From an uncultured Roseburia sp. (GTDB taxonomy: Bacteria > Bacillota > Clostridia > Lachnospirales > Lachnospiraceae), in NCBI GenBank assembly GCA_947642555.1, contig CANRSX010000001.1, forward strand, positions 124,001 through 188,000: DNA of 64,000 nucleotides. Reading direction: 5' to 3'. The position numbers and the translations under genes were made by a program. Below the pieces are notes generated by a model. The model was not told the origin of the DNA, did not search any database, and saw only the letters and a program-made list of their open reading frames with translations. Position 1 is the first letter of the stretch. Every line of letters begins with the position of its first letter. Shown here one piece after another: positions 31,023 through 37,460 of the stretch.

Positions 31023-31761
31023 CCTCTGAATCACCTCCTGGATCAATCTTTTTCATGGTGTAATGTTGATACGGGAGCCCCGTCACCGGGTTTTCACCAT
31101 TTACCACAGAATCCTTCACAATGTACCAACCTTTTTCCGGCTTCGGTTCCTTCCTCCACCTCCTGCTATGGATCACCTCTTTTTTTGGTTCAGGTATGAT
31201 CAGATTTCTGCTCCTGGAATAAGAGCAGCCCTCCTCCTCTTCCTTGGTTTCTTTCTTCACTATGTACTCAGCAAGATCCTCAAACTCCCCATCCTCATAC
31301 AGCGGGTGGAAGCTCTTTGATCCATATTGCCAAAACTTCAGCACCATTTTTTTGGTGTTCAAATTCTGATCTGCTATATCCTCAATGATCAGGTGGTGGT
31401 GACATGCTCCTTGTTTCCCTCTCTCCGTGACAGCTATCCACTTGAAGGGGATCCCCGCCTTCTTGTATACCTTTCTCATATCAGACAAGAATTTTCTCAG
31501 TTGCTTCTTGGCCTCTTTGAAGGAGCCCGGCCTCAGCTCTTTCTTATAGCTCAGAATCAAATGCCAGTCACCCTCATGGAAATTGGCCAGGATCAACCTC
31601 TGCACCTTTTTCTCTCTGTTCGTCTTATTCTGCCGGGCTATGTCCTCAGGTGTCCTCTTCCTCTTCGGCCCCCTCTTCACTCCTGGGGCCCCATAATTAC
31701 CGGGATAGTATTTTTCGATCTGCTTCACCCATCCCAGGTCATATAATTTTTTTATGTACAA
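31015..31761 (-). CDS. HUH endonuclease, rolling-circle Rep-like protein
   Basis: A 248-residue protein with the Rep core: VQRLILANFHEGDWHLILSYKKE, then FKWIAVTERGKQGACHHHLIIEDI with an HUH-type triplet (HHH) near residue 120, and FEDLAEYIVKKETKEEE, where Tyr in EYIVKK is the likely nicking residue. This matches the G2P/ORF2-type replication initiators of small phages, plasmids and satellites. In a dsDNA siphophage it may start replication. It uses a TTG at 31761 with GGGGTGAT upstream. A palindrome and an 8-bp hairpin lie just before the gene, and an opposite-strand small RNA covers the leader. Confidence 0.75.
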   Translation of the reverse strand: MYIKKLYDLGWVKQIEKYYPGNYGAPGVKRGPKRKRTPEDIARQNKTNREKKVQRLILANFHEGDWHLILSYKKELRPGSFKEAKKQLRKFLSDMRKVYKKAGIPFKWIAVTERGKQGACHHHLIIEDIADQNLNTKKMVLKFWQYGSKSFHPLYEDGEFEDLAEYIVKKETKEEEEGCSYSRSRNLIIPEPKKEVIHSRRWRKEPKPEKGWYIVKDSVVNGENPVTGLPYQHYTMKKIDPGGDSEDA

Positions 31762-31786
31762 CCGTATATCACCCCATCTTTAATAT

Positions 31787-31823
31787 CTTGATCAAGTGTT
31801 TAACAAGGCAGAAAAGCCTTGTT
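31787..31823. other. Palindrome and hairpin upstream of rep; origin candidate
   Basis: CTTGATCAAG (31787-31796) is a perfect 10-bp palindrome. Immediately beside it AACAAGGC (31802-31809) and GCCTTGTT (31816-31823) form an 8-bp stem with a 6-nt loop, followed by T residues on the + strand. It lies 30-60 bp upstream of the Rep start. This is typical of a nick site or an operator; as a + strand terminator it is also possible. Confidence 0.4.
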
Positions 31824-31839
31824 TTTAGCGCCTTTTCGC

Positions 31840-31868
31840 TTGACCTGGATGCCCTAAAGTGATATACT
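31840..31868 (+). promoter_or_regulatory. Consensus promoter facing right, against all neighbours
   Basis: TTGACC (31840-31845), 17-nt spacer, TATACT (31863-31868). It points rightward in a region where every gene for 20 kb runs leftward. It drives no protein gene; 35 bp downstream is a strong intrinsic terminator, so the product would be a short RNA. Confidence 0.65.
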
Positions 31869-31874
31869 GTTTTT

Positions 31875-31939
31875 AGGTATCAGTATGTCCTTATGGCATA
31901 TGCCTGGAGCAGATTTCTCAGATCCGCTCCAGTTTTTTT
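31875..31939 (+). ncRNA. Putative phage small RNA antisense to the rep leader
   Basis: From the expected start near 31875 the transcript would run about 65 nt to a terminator: CTGGAGC (31904-31910) pairs with GCTCCAG (31926-31932), followed by seven T. It also has the palindrome GGCATATGCC before the terminator. The RNA is complementary to the leftward message between the 52-residue gene and rep. Rolling-circle plasmids control Rep with such countertranscribed RNAs, which suggests a copy-control role here; unproven. Confidence 0.5.
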
Positions 31940-31952
31940 ATGTAAACCATTT

Positions 31953-32111
31953 TCACACCACCGCCACCTTCCTGGCAGGCATGACCGGATCCGGATGGCG
32001 CTCCTTCTCCTGGTTCTCCACTCTTTTCCTTGCTACCTGGATGCAGGCTTTAGTGAAGCGCTCCTCATATCCCTCTGAGAGTGTGAGCTTCACTTTTATA
32101 TCTTGTTTCAT
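31953..32111 (-). CDS. Small basic phage protein (52 aa)
   Basis: ATG at 32111 with a perfect AGGAGG eight bases upstream. The product reads MKQDIKVKLTLSEGYEERF, then TKACIQVARKRVENQEKERHP and PDPVMPARKVAVV. It begins with a beta strand and continues with a basic helix, a pattern seen in small ribbon-helix-helix or accessory proteins, but no family can be named. It lies between a DUF2786-like gene and the antisense RNA/rep leader. Confidence 0.6.
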   Translation of the reverse strand: MKQDIKVKLTLSEGYEERFTKACIQVARKRVENQEKERHPDPVMPARKVAVV

Positions 32112-32123
32112 GCCCGTTACCTC

Positions 32124-32651
32124 CTATCTGCTTTCTAACAATGGTGTGAAGCTCTTCTCCTGAAGGCCTCCCATCATGGCCCACATTCTCTCTAACCGCT
32201 CCATTTCTTCCGGTGTTGGGATCTCCGGCTCTTCTCCTGAAGAATCTCCAAAAATCCGGTGTTTTTGTATGAATGCCTCAAAGAGGAGCTCCTGCTCTTC
32301 CTTCAGCAAATCCCGGTAAAATTCAAATTCGATCCGGATCTGTACCTCCTGGGCCTTTGTACATTCCACAATGAGAATGCTCCGGGAGCCCTGCCCATAC
32401 CTCCGGTGGTACTGCCCTTCTTTGTCATTCTTGGCCCGGTATACAATTTGAGAGAGCAGCCGCTTCTCAAACTCTCCTCGGTATTTGATTTCATACCGGG
32501 CCACCTGATCCTCCTCAAATTCCAACTGATCCACCCCATACTTCACCATGAGCTGCCTCAGCTTCCGCTCTGCTCCTTCCTTTTCCCCTCCCACCCCACG
32601 CTCTGCCAGGGCTTTCAGCTTTTGAAGGAGAGCCTTTTGCTTCTCATTCAT
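32124..32651 (-). CDS. DUF2786-like phage protein
   Basis: 175 residues. The N-terminal LLQKLKALAERGVGGEKEGAERKLRQLMVKYG (about 8-40) is a good DUF2786 match, a domain found in Mu and many other phages with unknown function. It is followed by a basic, Arg-rich middle (FEKRLLSQIVYRAKNDKEGQYHRRYG) and a C-terminal E-rich helix. ATG at 32651. It overlaps the next upstream gene by 8 nt. Confidence 0.7.
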   Translation of the reverse strand: MNEKQKALLQKLKALAERGVGGEKEGAERKLRQLMVKYGVDQLEFEEDQVARYEIKYRGEFEKRLLSQIVYRAKNDKEGQYHRRYGQGSRSILIVECTKAQEVQIRIEFEFYRDLLKEEQELLFEAFIQKHRIFGDSSGEEPEIPTPEEMERLERMWAMMGGLQEKSFTPLLESR

Positions 32652-32994
32652 TGCCGCTCTCCTCTATCTGCTTCAGGGCCTTCATAAAGGCCTTCAGGTA
32701 TTCCTCTTCCTGGTTCCAGTTCATATTGATCACATCTTCAGCCAGTACATTCAGAATAACCTTGGCCTGCTGCCGCCTCCGTTCTGCCCTCTGCCGTGGG
32801 CTCTCTTCCTCTGCCTTAAATTCTTCCTGCAATCTTGCGATCACACTATCATCCAACGAATTGAGAAGGGCCACAGCCTCCCCATGCCTGCCTTCCGTGA
32901 TAAGCTGCACCGCCTTCTCCTCCACCTCTGCCCGGTGATCCATTTCTGCCTGTATACGCTTGATCAGGCTTATTTTTCTATCAATCTTCCCCAT
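32644..32994 (-). CDS. Small helical phage protein, unknown
   Basis: 116 residues, fully helical and charged. Two long helices, about 1-55 and 65-110, with a basic RQRAERRRQQAKV centre. ATG at 32994. It overlaps the zinc-ribbon gene before it by 14 nt and the DUF2786-like gene after it by 8 nt. I recognise no family; a DNA or RNA-binding or chaperone-like role are both possible. Confidence 0.5.
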   Translation of the reverse strand: MGKIDRKISLIKRIQAEMDHRAEVEEKAVQLITEGRHGEAVALLNSLDDSVIARLQEEFKAEEESPRQRAERRRQQAKVILNVLAEDVINMNWNQEEEYLKAFMKALKQIEESGNE

Positions 32995-33544
32995 GGTGAG
33001 CCTCCTCCTGAAATTCTTTATATAACTGCTGCCGCCGCTCCTCTGTAATGAGCCCTATCTGCCGGGCAAAATCCAATGAGCCTAAATGTGAGTAGTACCA
33101 TGCTTTTCTTGCCTCCTCACGCTCTGCACTCTCTATTGCGTGAAGTGTTTCCCTCTTCATTGCTTCCAGGATGTTCTCAGCATTCCCCATGGCCTGCTCA
33201 GCGTTCACTTTCTTTCCCGTGAGTGATTCCCCGCACATTGGGCACCATTCAAGCAATGGTGACACTTCCCCGCATACCGGGCAGGCCTCTCCCTGCTCCA
33301 CCCGGTAAAGAGCCCACTGATCTCCTTTGGGTTCCTCTTCATCCATCCAACCGGAACCGCCACAAGTGGCCTCAGTTGCATTGATAATCATTACCCAATG
33401 CCCCTGAAAGCTGCCGCTCTTTTCATATCTCAGAAAATCTCCCACTTCACTCAGGTTGAGCTTCCCTCTTTTCTTCTCCAATACCAGGATGTTGTTATCG
33501 TGCATATCGCAATCCCACATTGCCTCAATCTTTGCTGCCGCCAT
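32981..33544 (-). CDS. Phage protein with zinc ribbon
   Basis: 187 residues. An N-terminal half with FLRYEKSGSFQGHWVMIINATEATCGGSGWMDEEEPKG, then CPVCGEVSPLLEWCPMCGE (about 86-106), a rubredoxin-like two-CxxC zinc ribbon, then a helical C-terminal region. Related phage proteins place a CxxC ribbon after a short domain and are unknown in function. ATG at 33544 overlaps the previous gene's stop by one base. Confidence 0.55.
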   Translation of the reverse strand: MAAAKIEAMWDCDMHDNNILVLEKKRGKLNLSEVGDFLRYEKSGSFQGHWVMIINATEATCGGSGWMDEEEPKGDQWALYRVEQGEACPVCGEVSPLLEWCPMCGESLTGKKVNAEQAMGNAENILEAMKRETLHAIESAEREEARKAWYYSHLGSLDFARQIGLITEERRQQLYKEFQEEAHHGED

Positions 33545-33855
33545 TACAGCTCACCCCCTCTCCTTATTTCTTCAATTTCCTCCTGGATGCGGCTGAGAGC
33601 CGCCCTTGCTTCTCTGAGTTCGCTTTCCTTCTTTGCCATTACCTCTGCCCTTGGCAGCATATCCATAATGAGAACCATTCCGAAATTCACATACAGCTCA
33701 GCGATCTGCCGTTTTCCTTCCGTTTCACTGATAGCCGGGTGGAAAGTGTATACTCTTTCAACGAGTGCATAATCTGTATCAGATACCACAGCGATCTTCT
33801 TTTCCTTCGGTGTAACCTCTGCCACTTTGTTCATAAATTCTTGCTTTGTCATTGC
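33544..33855 (-). CDS. Small phage early protein, unknown
   Basis: 103 residues from the ATG at 33855 with GGAGG nine bases upstream. Mixed alpha/beta N-terminus (VAEVTPKEKKIAVVSDTDYALVERVYTFHPAISE), then a C-terminal coiled helix (KKESELREARAALSRIQEEIEEI). The product may be an oligomeric small regulator. It follows the next gene by 1-2 nt and is tightly packed. No family recognised. Confidence 0.5.
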   Translation of the reverse strand, partial: AMTKQEFMNKVAEVTPKEKKIAVVSDTDYALVERVYTFHPAISETEGKRQIAELYVNFGMVLIMDMLPRAEVMAKKESELREARAALSRIQEEIEEIRRGGEL

Positions 33856-33856
33856 C

Positions 33857-34237
33857 TTATACCTCCCCAACCTCAACTCTGATCACTCTATCTGTATATC
33901 TGCCCCTTCTCTGCCCTGGCCCGATCCGAAACTCTAACCCCATATCATTCAGAATGGTTATGGCTCTTCTTTCCTCTTCCTCTGAATATGGATTGAAAAA
34001 CTTAGATTCCTTCCCGGACACTTCCGGGTATCCTAAAAGAATATTCAGGGTTTTCCCGTTGTCCTTTGTGCGCTCAATGCCTGCTTTTCTCAGTGCTTCC
34101 CTGATTTCGTCAACTCTGATCTTCCTGGCCGCCGCTCTCACTGTTTTCATAAAATCCTTTTCCACTTCCTGGAGCTTGTTTTCATCCACGTTCCTGATCG
34201 CATTCAAAAGATCCTCAATTTGCTCACTTCTCCTCAT
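33857..34237 (-). CDS. Small phage early protein, unknown
   Basis: 126 residues, basic N-terminal half with helices (RRSEQIEDLLNAIRNVDENKLQEVEKDFMKTV), a mid KIRVDEIREALRKAGIERTKDNGKTLNILLGYPEV, and a basic C-terminal strand region ending RGRYTDRVIRVEVGEV. Soluble; no cysteine. Second gene after the leftward early promoter. No family recognised. Confidence 0.5.
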   Translation of the reverse strand: MRRSEQIEDLLNAIRNVDENKLQEVEKDFMKTVRAAARKIRVDEIREALRKAGIERTKDNGKTLNILLGYPEVSGKESKFFNPYSEEEERRAITILNDMGLEFRIGPGQRRGRYTDRVIRVEVGEV

Positions 34238-34255
34238 GGCTTATCCCTCCATTTT

Positions 34256-34435
34256 TTAAATAACTGCCTGCTGCACTCTCGGATCCTCTTCCCGTTCCTG
34301 CTGCCTCTCCTGCTTTCTTCCCATATTCTGCCGGGCCAGGAGCAGCTTCACACCGCTGTCAATCAGCAGAAGGCTCTCAGGATCCAGTAACATAAGGTTT
34401 TGCACCGTTTTATGAAAATCACTCTGTTTTTTCAT
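34256..34435 (-). CDS. First gene of the leftward early operon, small protein
   Basis: 59 residues from the ATG at 34435, which has AAGGAAGGAG nine bases upstream; earlier ATGs overlap that site. Sequence KKQSDFHKTVQNLMLLDPESLLLIDSGVKLLLARQNMGRK followed by a charged Q/E tail. Its position right after the lysogeny switch would suit an early regulator, comparable to Cro or an anti-repressor, but it has no HTH that I can see. Confidence 0.5.
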   Translation of the reverse strand: MKKQSDFHKTVQNLMLLDPESLLLIDSGVKLLLARQNMGRKQERQQEREEDPRVQQAVI

Positions 34436-34462
34436 GTGCTCCATCTCCTTCCTTTTTGTCAG

Positions 34463-34510
34463 AATACCTCTTTGCTCTTTTATAATACCTCTTTGCTCTT
34501 TTTCTGTCAA
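34463..34510 (-). promoter_or_regulatory. Leftward early promoter with tandem operator repeats
   Basis: Read leftward: TTGACA (34510-34505), 17 nt, TATTAT (34487-34482). Two perfect 19-bp direct repeats (AATACCTCTTTGCTCTTTT on the + strand, 34463-34481 and 34484-34502) with a 21-bp period overlap the spacer and -10. Two helical turns of spacing fit side-by-side binding of a repressor dimer. Likely the phage early promoter and its operator. Confidence 0.7.
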
Positions 34511-34521
34511 TGGTTTATGCA

Positions 34522-34558
34522 GAAAAATATTGCAAAGAAATATTTTTCATGTTATATT
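34522..34558 (+). promoter_or_regulatory. Rightward repressor promoter with overlapping inverted repeat
   Basis: TTGCAA (34530-34535), 17 nt, TATATT (34553-34558) faces the XRE repressor. A 10-bp inverted repeat, GAAAAATATT and AATATTTTTC (34522-34548, 7-bp gap), covers the -35 and most of the spacer. AGGAGG follows before the ATG at 34580. The repeat suggests autoregulation by the repressor. Confidence 0.65.
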
Positions 34559-34579
34559 ACTTTCAGGAGGTGAAAATAC

Positions 34580-35092
34580 ATGGAAATGAAGGATAGGCTA
34601 AAAGCCTTCAGAAAATATCTTGGTCTTACTCAAAATGATGTTGCTGATCGTCTACATATCAGGCAAACTCATGTGAGTGCTATGGAAAACGGTACTAAAA
34701 ATATAACAGATCGGACTATTTCAGATATTTGCCGGGAATTTAGCATAAGTGAGGAGTGGCTCCGCACTGGCTCCGGTGATATGCGTATACCGATTGAGAA
34801 TGAGGCCGCTGCTGCCGTTTCGGATCTCGTAGAAAAGAGCAACCCTTTATATGATGTTATTAAGGGGATCATGGTTGCCTATCAGAAATTGGATGGCCCT
34901 TCCAGGGAAGTTATTGATCAATTCATTTTGGATGCCGTTTCTCAGAGAGGCCGCCCACAAAATGCTCCTGAGCCTACTGCTCCTGATCTTTCTGAGCTTA
35001 CCATTGATGAAAAGGTGGAGCTGTACCGGCAAGAATTAGAACGGGAGAAAAAAGTGGCGGGAGAATCGCAAGCCTTACCAAAAAACGCTTAG
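34580..35092 (+). CDS. Phage XRE-family repressor (CI-like)
   Basis: 170 residues. Residues 5-62 are an XRE helix-turn-helix (DRLKAFRKYLGLTQNDVADRLHIRQTHVSAMENGTKNITD), followed by DICREFSISEEWLRTGSGDMR. There is no LexA-type peptidase domain; the C-terminal half is short, helical and acidic, so induction is unlikely to depend on RecA self-cleavage. It is encoded divergently from the early operon, next to two operator types. It resembles the XRE gene at 61597-61941 of the host half (TDRTIRDICREY... and NPDWL). Confidence 0.9.
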   Translation: MEMKDRLKAFRKYLGLTQNDVADRLHIRQTHVSAMENGTKNITDRTISDICREFSISEEWLRTGSGDMRIPIENEAAAAVSDLVEKSNPLYDVIKGIMVAYQKLDGPSREVIDQFILDAVSQRGRPQNAPEPTAPDLSELTIDEKVELYRQELEREKKVAGESQALPKNA

Positions 35093-35126
35093 AAAAAATG
35101 TTACATAGTAGTGAATGGGGATAAAT

Positions 35127-35705
35127 ATGAATAGCACAACATTTTTTATTATTACCCTTCTTTTCGGATGGTGTGGCGCTCACAAATTTATCCAAAAGAA
35201 GTGCGGTATGGGCCTTCTGTATCTTGTTACTTTCGGATTGTTCGGACTTGGATGGGCCGTTGACTGCTTCCGGGCCCTGCTGCCGGTGCTCCGTCATAAG
35301 AACGGCGCTCCTGCTGCCAGTGCTCAGCATGATAATATTGTGGATCAGCTCTGCCTCTCCCTGGATCCCGAATTTGTTGCCTTCGTTCTGCCCATGATTA
35401 AAGCAGGGCTTTCATGGAATAGGGTTGAGCAGGCTTTCCGCTCTTCGTTTCCTGATTCTGCATGTGAGGATCTTGCCCTCAGAATCCAGTATGTTGAAAG
35501 TTATTACTCAAATTCTACTGAGATCGCAAGCCTGAAAGAATGCGGGGCCTCAAAGTATCGGATCATTTCAATGCCCGATCAAGAATTATGTGATATTTGC
35601 AAGAGATTCAAGGGCCGTACTTTTCCGGTATCCTCTGCAAGGATCGGCTATAACTGCCCGCCCTTCCACCTTGGATGCCGGTGTACTACCGTTATAGAAG
35701 AATAA
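35127..35705 (+). CDS. TM2-domain membrane protein fused to a MuF-like C-terminal domain
   Basis: 192 residues from the ATG at 35127 (GGGG upstream). Residues about 5-40 are a TM2 domain, GWCGAHKFIQKKCGMGLLYLVTFGLFGLGWAVD: two membrane helices joined by a short turn. The C-terminal 45 residues (MPDQELCDICKRFKGRTFPV and GYNCPPFHLGCRCTT) reproduce the Cys/His end of the MuF minor head protein, with its CxxC, P-H and CRC. It is co-oriented with the repressor and integrase, so it is probably expressed during lysogeny. The combination suggests a membrane protein that imitates or binds a head protein, perhaps for superinfection exclusion. That role is inferred. Confidence 0.75.
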   Translation: MNSTTFFIITLLFGWCGAHKFIQKKCGMGLLYLVTFGLFGLGWAVDCFRALLPVLRHKNGAPAASAQHDNIVDQLCLSLDPEFVAFVLPMIKAGLSWNRVEQAFRSSFPDSACEDLALRIQYVESYYSNSTEIASLKECGASKYRIISMPDQELCDICKRFKGRTFPVSSARIGYNCPPFHLGCRCTTVIEE

Positions 35706-35735
35706 TAAAAGCCCCGGTTTTCACCAGGGCCCCAT

Positions 35736-35781
35736 GAGATAATGCTCATGTATTCCGCAAAATATATTGTAGCATTATCTC
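35736..35781. repeat. Inverted repeat upstream of the integrase
   Basis: GAGATAATGCT (35736-35746) and AGCATTATCTC (35771-35781) form a perfect 11-bp inverted repeat with 24 bp between the arms. It lies between the TM2-MuF gene and the integrase. The spacing suits two protein sites or a long hairpin in the transcript. It could control integrase expression. Confidence 0.5.
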
Positions 35782-35803
35782 CGGGAGCTTTCAATTAGAT
35801 TCC

Positions 35804-35825
35804 GGGCATTTTTATGCCCTTTTTT
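35804..35825 (+). terminator. Terminator directly before the integrase
   Basis: GGGCAT (35804-35809), four T, ATGCCC (35814-35819), then a T6 tail that runs straight into the integrase Shine-Dalgarno AGGAG. It would end the repressor/TM2 transcript and can also sit in the integrase leader, so the integrase needs its own start or read-through. Confidence 0.6.
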
Positions 35826-35838
35826 AGGAGATAATAGC

Positions 35839-37419
35839 ATGAATTTTGGAATATATTGCAGAAAATCATATTTTGTTGATACTTCAGAGAGCACACAGAT
35901 GCAGCTCTCCATGTGCAAAAATCATATAGAGCAGCGCTTTCCTGAGGTGAGCTCTCTTGCATTCTATGAAGATGATGGTTATGTGCGCTCAGATATGGAT
36001 CGGCCCGGTATGAATCAACTGAAGGAAGATATTGCAGCAGGCCTCATTGATTGTGTGGTTATTTATAAAATAGATCGGGTGTGCTCCGATATGATGGACT
36101 TTTGCACCTTCTATTCTTACCTGAAAGAGCATGAGATCAAATTTATCACTGTTCAGGATGGCATTGATACCACCACACCCCTGGGAGAGGCCATGATGTA
36201 CTTGGCTGTAATCTTTTCCGGCCTGGAAGTTCGCACAGATTCCCTCAGGATCACCGATAATATGAATCACCTGGCGGCAAGCGGCTTTTGGTGTGGGGGC
36301 CAGGCTCCCGTTGGTTATGATATTACCACCATTGACCTGGGATCCAAATCCCACAAAACGCTCATATTCAATCAGGAAGAGATCGACTATAAAAACAATC
36401 TTATTGACATATTCTTAGAGAATAGCTTCAGCCTTCAGAGCATGGAAACATATTGTAAGAACAACCGGATCACCTCTTTAAAGGGCAACTTCCTCTCCAC
36501 AACTCAGTTATACAATATTTTCACCTCTCCTCATTGTGTTCAAGATACTCCGGCCATGTATGACTATTTTGAAGCTAAAGGCTGCATGATTGATGAAAAT
36601 TCCCCCCGTGAGAAGTGGGATGGCCAACATGGGATCATTGTATATGGCCGCACCATGGAAAAGCGGGTGAACGGCAAAAAGCGCCACTCCCTGGCACCGC
36701 CTGAGAAGTGGCGGGTGAGTATCGGCTTTCATAAGCCATACATGACGGATCAGCGCTTCTTTTCCATTATGGCCCAATTCGGGCATAATACTTTTTCAAA
36801 GGTTGCAAAGTATGATCTGCCGCTCCTGAAGGGTGTGCTCCGGTGCAAGTGTGGCCGCACCATGAGTATGAGCCGCAAGCAAAAAGCGGATGGCTCCGTT
36901 TCCACCTGGTACTATTGCCCCAAACGCATGAGGGCCGGTGCTGAGGCTTGCGACATGCGACAAATTAAAGCCGATCTACTGGATGGGAAGGTGTTGGACG
37001 TATTCAAAGAAATACAGCATAACCCGGCCACCGTCAAAAAGTATCTGAAGGACGGGAAAAGGCCTGCAAGGGATTCCTCTGCCGCTGTCCGGGCCCAAAT
37101 GGAAACATGCCAGGAAAAGATCGGGAAGCTCACCGCCGCCCTGGCCGTGAATAATGAATCTGCTGCCGCAAAATATATTATAGGGGAGATTGAAAAACTT
37201 GATATAGAATACAATACCCTCAAAAGCAAACTGCTGAATTTTGCTGCTGAGGAAAGACGGGCCGCCGCCCAAATGAAGAGCGCTATGGAGAAAAGAGAGG
37301 CCATTATTCGGCTTTTAGATAATTTTGACAGCTTTACAGCAAATGAGAGGAATGAGATCGCCAAAAACGTGCTGAAGGAATGCACCTGGGATGGGGAAAC
37401 GCTTTTTATTATGCTCTAA
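35839..37419 (+). CDS. int: Large serine recombinase (phage integrase)
   Basis: 526 residues. The catalytic domain opens IYCRKSYFVDTSES with the nucleophile Ser at residue 10 and continues with VVIYKIDRVCSDMMDF and MMYLAVIFSGLEVRTDSLR. Residues about 150-330 are the recombinase domain (GFWCGGQAPVGYD). A zinc ribbon follows (LRCKCGRTMSM, then YYCPKRMRAGAEACDM). The C-terminal part is the coiled coil region of large serine integrases. Unlike tyrosine integrases it needs no host factor and short att sites. The gene ends at the phage-host junction, as is usual for such phages. Confidence 0.97.
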   Translation: MNFGIYCRKSYFVDTSESTQMQLSMCKNHIEQRFPEVSSLAFYEDDGYVRSDMDRPGMNQLKEDIAAGLIDCVVIYKIDRVCSDMMDFCTFYSYLKEHEIKFITVQDGIDTTTPLGEAMMYLAVIFSGLEVRTDSLRITDNMNHLAASGFWCGGQAPVGYDITTIDLGSKSHKTLIFNQEEIDYKNNLIDIFLENSFSLQSMETYCKNNRITSLKGNFLSTTQLYNIFTSPHCVQDTPAMYDYFEAKGCMIDENSPREKWDGQHGIIVYGRTMEKRVNGKKRHSLAPPEKWRVSIGFHKPYMTDQRFFSIMAQFGHNTFSKVAKYDLPLLKGVLRCKCGRTMSMSRKQKADGSVSTWYYCPKRMRAGAEACDMRQIKADLLDGKVLDVFKEIQHNPATVKKYLKDGKRPARDSSAAVRAQMETCQEKIGKLTAALAVNNESAAAKYIIGEIEKLDIEYNTLKSKLLNFAAEERRAAAQMKSAMEKREAIIRLLDNFDSFTANERNEIAKNVLKECTWDGETLFIML

Positions 37420-37460
37420 TTTTCCCTGAATTATTTTGATACCCTCCGGGCGCATACGTA
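37420..37460. other. Phage attachment junction (attL or attR) in cpaF
   Basis: The cpaF reading frame is normal up to LRMRPE (position about 37445) and then turns into unrelated residues (GIKIIQG) encoded by phage DNA up to the integrase stop at 37419. The core crossover therefore lies within about 37,430-37,455, in or near CCTCCGGGCGCATACG. The matching partner site is beyond the left edge of the window. Confidence 0.75.

Noticed and set aside
34461-34502. CRISPR-like short repeat pair
   Set aside because: Only two units with almost no spacer, overlapping a promoter; this is an operator pattern, and no cas genes are present.
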